Shown: in pieces, positions 58,991 to 64,000 of the stretch
How positions within the stretch are numbered: the stretch's first letter is position 1
Layout: each line of letters starts with the position of its first letter
DNA from: Phaeodactylum tricornutum CCAP 1055/1
Taxonomy: Eukaryota; Bacillariophyta; Bacillariophyceae; Surirellales; Neidiaceae
NCBI RefSeq assembly: GCF_000150955.2
Contig: NC_011672.1
Location: 1,116,001 to 1,180,000 of the forward strand
Direction: 5' to 3'
Length of the DNA: 64,000 bases
Made by a program: the position numbers and the translations under genes
The notes under the pieces: generated by a model
What the model saw: the letters and a program-made list of their open reading frames with translations, nothing else
Told to the model about the DNA's origin: nothing
Databases searched by the model: none

Positions 58991-61261
58991 ATGAGTGTAT
59001 GCGTTGACGACATTGACAATGATGATGATGAGAGTAGTACCGGAGAGAAAAGCATTGGAAATCGGTGCGCGTCGCCGCCCGTCCACGCCATGCTCGACAC
59101 ACCCGACGTGGTGGAACAAACCATACAAACCATGGAAACCAAGCACTTGTGTGTTCCGGCACAGCACGGACACGCATTCCAGCCAATCCATTTCGCTTTT
59201 GGGTTGAGAACCTGTGCCGCTTGCCGAGGTCGTTTGGGTGTCGTTGTTTTTGGACACAACGAAGCACAAGGAATCGTCAAGTGTGTTACCTGCCAAGTGC
59301 TCGCCCATCGTCGCTGTGCGCTCGCCCCAAACGTACTTTGGCAAAATCACTGCGTCGGAACGATTCGACAACTCGCCGATACCAGCAAGGAGAACGAAAC
59401 GGGTAAAACGGAATCCACAAGCATTGGCAATTTGGATACGGCATCGACCGTCACCGATACTGTACAACCGAATCCGTTGAACGAGGCTGTTCACGAGAGA
59501 GACAATGGCGACACGAAAGATGCTTCGAAACGGCACCTAGACAATCCTACCGATTGGGGATTGACTTGGACAGATCAAGGGCCTCCACATCACTGGGCAT
59601 CCTCCCCCCAAAATATCTCGCTTGCCATTCCCACGATCAGCCTACAAAGTAGAACATCATCATCATCATCATCATCGACAACAACAACAAGCAACGTGGC
59701 GAACGATGGAGAGGATAGCGCCACCGGCGTCGAATCGACAACAACACCCGCATTACATTACGCCAATCATCCATTCGCCAGCGTATCCCGGGCCTTGCAA
59801 GAAAACGTGGTGGCGCACTTTCGTCGTCGGGGGGCATCGACGGATAGTACCACAGCCGATCAGGCGGATGAAAATGGAATTGTACCCAAAGCGTTGCAAG
59901 TGGATGCAGTACCGGATAGTAAGCCCGTCGATGATCACGACCAGCACCATCCACTCCTTAAACTGGCCAGTGGCACGTACGAAGCTGCCAAAGCCTCCGT
60001 CACCCTTCCTCGCCGCATTGGTGTTGCCACAGTGGCGGGTGGTATTGCCGGAGGAATGGCTGGTATTGTACTAGCGGGTCCAGCAGGAGCACTGGCGGGA
60101 TACAAACTAGGACAAGCGTGTGGAATGCTCGGTGTTATTCTAGAAGGATCAGTCAGCATCGGTGTTTTTGTTGCGAGTGTCGCTACTGCGGGCTACACCG
60201 CACAGCAACTTCAAGAAATGAATGAACGACGCGTGCTCACCATGGGTGAAGAGAGCACATCGTTGAAGGTTCTGTTGGTCCGGCCGAACATTCAAATTGA
60301 TCCTATATGGGCGCAAATCTGCACCGACGCCAAACGCGACGCACCCAAGGAATCTACACAACCGTTTCACATGTTTTCTGACGGATTTAACGTACGATAT
60401 AGACGTGATGAAGATATTGTCAAGGCAGACGAAGATGAGATTCCAACCAACGATAAAATATTGCTATTGGTCAGTCGCATCCTAAACGACAAGTCGAGTA
60501 TGCCAGGATACGTGTATCGAGCGCTCATCGAACAATTTTGTATACGTGGCGAAGAGCGTGCGCGTGTACTGCAGGAAAGTACATCGGTGACGGCACTTAG
60601 TACACGGTCACGCCGGGACGACGCACACGCCGTGATCAAACACGTTACGGCAACGCTTTTGGAAGTCCGCCCCGGGTTCGGTCATTCCCGAGCCATAACG
60701 GAACTGACCGCAGCTGCGGTGGAAAGCTTGGTGTTTGGCAAATTGTATGATTCTGTGTTCGGGGAGATTGCATTCGAAACGGAAGAAATTGATACGAAAC
60801 TATTGGATCGGGTTGCGGAGTTTGAAGCTTCGGAACATTCGATCAACAAGGAACTCGTGTCAGAACAAGCGCTCGCGGCTCTCTGTACACTACCAGAAGC
60901 ACACTCGGCTGTTGACAAGCTCCACTACGGTGTAAAATTTCTGGAACTGCTTTCGAGTCACTTTTCGGAGTCAGGCAATCCAATTTGTGCGGATTCTCTA
61001 TTGAAAATGGCTTGCCAACATATTTTAGCCGCCAAACTTCCGCAAATGAACGCCGAGGTCGCCTTTTTGGAAGAATTTGCCCGCGACGAACAACTATTGA
61101 AAGGGCGAGAAGGGTACGCGTTGGTCACGCTACAGGCTTCGATGCACTTTCTCAACCTGAGCCAAGATTTTTACCGGGATATTTTTGCACAAGAAGATAC
61201 GGAAGACAATATACCGTTAGAGCCTTCCGAAAAAGGAACATATAAGTTAAATGGACAATAG
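58991..61261 (+). CDS. C1-type zinc finger / VPS9-domain protein, Rab5-GEF candidate
   Basis: A 756-residue protein, probably an endosomal exchange factor. Residues about 60-125 form a C1-like zinc finger: HAFQPIHFAFGLRTCAAC, then KCVTCQVLAHRRCALA and a last Cys. A low-complexity linker follows with Ser7-Thr4 and acidic runs. Near 345-405 is a Gly/Ala-rich hydrophobic hairpin (VAGGIAGGMAGIVLAGPAGA, then ILEGSVSIGVFVASVATAGY) that could insert into a membrane. The C-terminal half is all-helical and carries the VPS9 signature near 665-715 (CADSLLKMACQHILAAKLP, FLEEFARDEQLLKGREGYAL), the catalytic core that activates Rab5-type GTPases. DAG binding by the C1 finger is uncertain because its spacing is longer than typical. 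The ATG at 58991 is the first in frame; no intron. Confidence 0.85.
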   Translation: MSVCVDDIDNDDDESSTGEKSIGNRCASPPVHAMLDTPDVVEQTIQTMETKHLCVPAQHGHAFQPIHFAFGLRTCAACRGRLGVVVFGHNEAQGIVKCVTCQVLAHRRCALAPNVLWQNHCVGTIRQLADTSKENETGKTESTSIGNLDTASTVTDTVQPNPLNEAVHERDNGDTKDASKRHLDNPTDWGLTWTDQGPPHHWASSPQNISLAIPTISLQSRTSSSSSSSTTTTSNVANDGEDSATGVESTTTPALHYANHPFASVSRALQENVVAHFRRRGASTDSTTADQADENGIVPKALQVDAVPDSKPVDDHDQHHPLLKLASGTYEAAKASVTLPRRIGVATVAGGIAGGMAGIVLAGPAGALAGYKLGQACGMLGVILEGSVSIGVFVASVATAGYTAQQLQEMNERRVLTMGEESTSLKVLLVRPNIQIDPIWAQICTDAKRDAPKESTQPFHMFSDGFNVRYRRDEDIVKADEDEIPTNDKILLLVSRILNDKSSMPGYVYRALIEQFCIRGEERARVLQESTSVTALSTRSRRDDAHAVIKHVTATLLEVRPGFGHSRAITELTAAAVESLVFGKLYDSVFGEIAFETEEIDTKLLDRVAEFEASEHSINKELVSEQALAALCTLPEAHSAVDKLHYGVKFLELLSSHFSESGNPICADSLLKMACQHILAAKLPQMNAEVAFLEEFARDEQLLKGREGYALVTLQASMHFLNLSQDFYRDIFAQEDTEDNIPLEPSEKGTYKLNGQ
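59655..59690 (+). repeat. In-frame trinucleotide repeats (CAT/CAA)
   Basis: A short run of CAT/ATC triplets followed by ACA/CAA triplets inside the C1/VPS9 gene, translated as poly-Ser then poly-Thr. It sits in the disordered linker. Confidence 0.8.
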
Positions 61262-62293
61262 TGAGCGGCCGCTTTATTTGTTTAACATCTAAGCTTCTTA
61301 ATTTTCTGTATGAATTCGGTGGATGTAATCAAATTGTGTACACTCCGGTATGTCCATGTCACAATCGCTATGGAAAGCGTCACCATGCGATAGCCCCGTA
61401 GCGTTTATTCGTACGCTATTGAAGAACCTATCAGCACTAAGGCGCTATCCGCGAGACACTGTTGTCGCCTGTTTGTTGATAATTTGTTGTCGAGGATCTG
61501 GATGTATGCGATGTGTTCTGTCTAGCTAGGCTGCTTTCTGACAGTGAAAGAGCAAAAATGTCATTGTTCGGCTTTGGGGGGAATGTGAAGGAATCGGGAA
61601 CCTTCCAAACCCTGTCGATGTTGCTAGTCACAGCCACAGGGCTAGAATCCGGCGTTCCATTTCGCAATCAGCCGACGTGAACAAAAGCTCCACACAAGAA
61701 AGAGTCTAATGCATTCACCGTGAACGAATCCAACGATCCCATACGTTTTACCCTACCAATCCATCGAAAGCGACAATCATCACTACGTCCAGAAGAAGTG
61801 CGCAATCACCTGCATAGCAACTGCCTACAAGGTGGCCTTATCTTTTCCAGAATTAACAATCAACGCACTAAGCTAGAGAGGACCGAGCAGGCATGAGCAG
61901 GTACGACGATGTGACGCCTCCCCACAATAGGAATACGTCGTGGAAAAGCAGCAGCCGTCGATGCTCGGGAAATGAGATGCGATGTTAAAATTTGTGACAA
62001 TCTACGGCGGAACGAGAACTTTGCATGGCGTACAACTTATTGTTAGACCTTTCATGATTTACTAGCAATCTACTTACCTCGTCCGTCGCATCTCTTTCAC
62101 GGCACCGCAATTGTATCTCTACGTACGGATTTCCTTTCTTGGCGCTATTAGCTCTTACGATAACCGCGGCGTGACTCCCCCACACGCACACCGAGGAGAT
62201 GACGAGCAAAAACAAAACAAACGCAAGCTTCCACCAGACCACGGATCCAATTACGTTCCAGGAGCGGGTGATGCAAATCAAGCTCCACAATCC
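61262..62293. other. Spacer and 5' region of the PPR gene
   Basis: About 1 kb. It holds the C1/VPS9 3' UTR and the PPR gene 5' region. TTCACCGTGAA, a variant of the recurrent motif, is at 61713-61723. An ATGAGCAG at 61893-61900 followed by GTACGA could be a tiny first coding exon spliced to TTAG|CTCTTACGAT at 62152, in phase with the PPR frame. This would add about 50 residues to the N-terminus. Confidence 0.4.
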
Positions 62294-64000
62294 ATGGACC
62301 ATTTCCGACGAGGTCGTCGCGAACGCACCGAAATGCGTAGGAGAGAGGTGTATTGCCCAAATGAGAATCCACGAAGACAAGAAGAGGATTCACCGCGTAA
62401 AAATCCTAGGCAAGAAGAGCATCAGAGTTTACGTACTGATCGTCCGCCTTCTTTAAAAGGCATCGATCTGAATCGTTTCATGGATGATCTTTGTAATCAA
62501 CGTCTCAACGTTTTCAAATCTCTCGACAGTGCTCGACAAGAATATTGGGAGCTGTTCCATTCGGGTAAGGTCATGACGGCTGTGATTGCGGCTGCAGCTC
62601 GTCGTCGCCAAGTACGATTGGCGCAGCAGTGTTGGGAGTGGATGGATCGCGTAGGAATGGAGAAGAATGTATATCATTATAACTCGATGATATCCGTTAT
62701 GGAAAAAGACAAGAATTTTCGCGAGGCTATGAACCTTTTGAAAGAAATGGAAAGCAGGAATATTCCTAAGAATGAAGTGACGTAAGTGGTTATATATCAC
62801 CTTGCCAAAGCCTTGTACGCTTTTCGAATAAGACCAAACAACTAACCTGCTTTATTAGGTTTTCGAGTACGATTTCCGCTTGCGAAAAGTGTGGGAACTG
62901 GAGAGCGGCAATTGATCTACTGGACCGCATGGAACGAGAAGGAGTTGGGCGAACGGCCATTGCCTACAACGCCACCATTAGCGCTTGCGAAAAAGGTTTG
63001 GTTCCGCTAAAGGCCTGCGAAGTTTTTCAACGCATGAAGAAGGGAGGTATTCAACCATCGGTTGTGAGTTTTTCGGCTCTCATCTCTGCCGCAGAAAAAG
63101 GTGGGCAATGGAAGTTAGCGTTGGAGATTTTAGAGGACATGGAGCGCTCGGGATTCAGGTACAATGTTGTTGCATATTCTGCCTGCATAAGTGCATTGGC
63201 GAAAGGACAACAATGGGAGCGAGCACTTGATTTGTTTCGTCAGATTCAGGCTGCCGGCGGATCGCTCAGTATCATCACGTTCAATGCGACCATGGCCGCG
63301 CTGGAAAAGGGCATGCAATGGGAGCGTGCACTGGGATTGTTTGAGGAGATGAAGATGCGTAACTTGCCTATTACTGTAGTATCCTACGGGAGTGCCCTCA
63401 GTGCTTGCGACAAGGGATTGCAGTACCGGCAGTGCCTCGAATACTTGGACGAAATGACCGACATCGGTATTCCAAAGAACGTCATTATCTTTGGTGCCGC
63501 ATTGTCTTGTATGGAAAAATGTTGTCGGGCTGATATTAGTTTTCAGCTTATGGAACGGATGAAGCTCGAAGGCATCACTCCGAATGTTCACATTTACAAC
63601 AGTGTTATTAGTGCTTGTGCCCGCTGTAACTTATGGGCAAAAGGCCACGATTTGTTCAGAGAAATGGACGAGGTCAATGTGGCACGTGATGTTGTAACGT
63701 ATAATGCTGTGCTGGATGCCGTAGCGTCGCAAATTCAATTAGGGAGAACGTTATTTGAAGAAGGTATCAAGAAAGGCTTCTACGCGCGTGTATCTCGTCT
63801 CGGCTCCCAATGGTTTGAACTTGTAAGTCGTGTTCTGATTTTTGTGATGAATGAGTTGGTGTGTGCTAAATACAATGTGTTCGGCAGGATTTGCATTTTC
63901 TATCGCTCGGTGGTGGCGAGATTGCTTTAGGCTGGTGGTTTGAAGAATGCATGGTACCGTACATGAAAAATACGGAAAAGCTCCAGGACATCACCGCTAT
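62294..64000 (+). CDS. PPR-SMR protein, cut by window end
   Basis: Pentatricopeptide-repeat protein with a C-terminal SMR domain beginning at the edge. Visible exons are 62294-62781, 62859-63822 and 63888-64000; introns of 77 and 65 bp have GTAAGT donors and keep phase. The first in-frame ATG was used, though an upstream spliced start is possible. A basic Arg-rich N-terminus is followed by about ten PPR units with the repeating pattern VVAYSACISALAKGQQWERA, SIITFNATMAALEKGMQWER and so on, each about 35 residues. After the last splice comes DLHFLSLGGGEIALGWW, the DLHxxSxGxAExAL start of SMR. PPR-SMR proteins bind organelle RNA and may nick it. The last exon is truncated at 64000. Targeting is unclear because the true N-terminus is unsettled. 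Confidence 0.87.

Noticed and set aside
1-64000. Mobile elements, LTR elements, CRISPR arrays or bacterial operons
   Set aside because: No reverse transcriptase, integrase, transposase, long terminal or inverted repeats, or spacer-repeat arrays were seen; the genes are spliced eukaryotic units.

Overview
The window is nuclear DNA of a pennate diatom, most probably Phaeodactylum tricornutum. Genes are compact, with few short GT-AG introns (76-364 bp), dense packing on both strands and roughly 48% GC. At least six proteins begin with a signal peptide followed by an AFAP-like cleavage site, which is the diatom bipartite plastid presequence. The divergent violaxanthin de-epoxidase / zeaxanthin epoxidase pair at the left end matches an arrangement described in this species. 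I see no retroelement, DNA transposon, CRISPR array, rRNA or convincing tRNA.

Layout. 1-4.4 kb: the xanthophyll-cycle pair VDE (-) and ZEP (+) around one 0.7 kb shared promoter. 4.8-15.7 kb: TM9SF nonaspanin, an unknown single-pass membrane protein, COX6B, a secreted or plastid-routed E2 ubiquitin-conjugating enzyme, a membrane-anchored PstS-like phosphate-binding protein, and a plastid FBPase-like protein that lacks key catalytic residues. 16.4-25.6 kb: a RING-GAF regulator, TAPT1, an LSD1-like amine oxidase with a C-terminal Myb/SANT domain, and an unknown protein. 26.7-34.3 kb: NFS1 cysteine desulfurase, KDPG aldolase, an alkaline ceramidase-like protein, and a plastid-targeted unknown. 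35-48.3 kb: a plastid RelA/SpoT homologue, a multi-spanning protein with four NLYY-type repeats, a small protein with DKLAAMG repeats, a CRAL-TRIO/bZIP fusion, and a class-3 lipase fold lacking its nucleophile. 48.4-64 kb: plastid uroporphyrinogen decarboxylase, RraA-like protein, questin-oxidase-like protein, KTI12, DUF3291 protein, plastid transketolase, a C1/VPS9 Rab-GEF candidate, and a PPR-SMR protein cut by the window end.

Function. Plastid physiology is strongly represented: photoprotection (VDE/ZEP), Calvin cycle and pentose phosphate (transketolase, FBPase-like), tetrapyrroles (UROD) and (p)ppGpp signalling (RSH). Mitochondrial functions include NFS1, COX6B, KDPG aldolase and probably the RraA-like protein. 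The most unusual items are the CRAL-TRIO/bZIP fusion, the LSD1/SANT fusion, two apparent pseudoenzymes (FBPase-like and lipase-like), the E2 enzyme with a secretory leader, and a recurrent intergenic motif, TTGACNGTGAA. Exon boundaries were placed by eye from splice consensus and reading phase.
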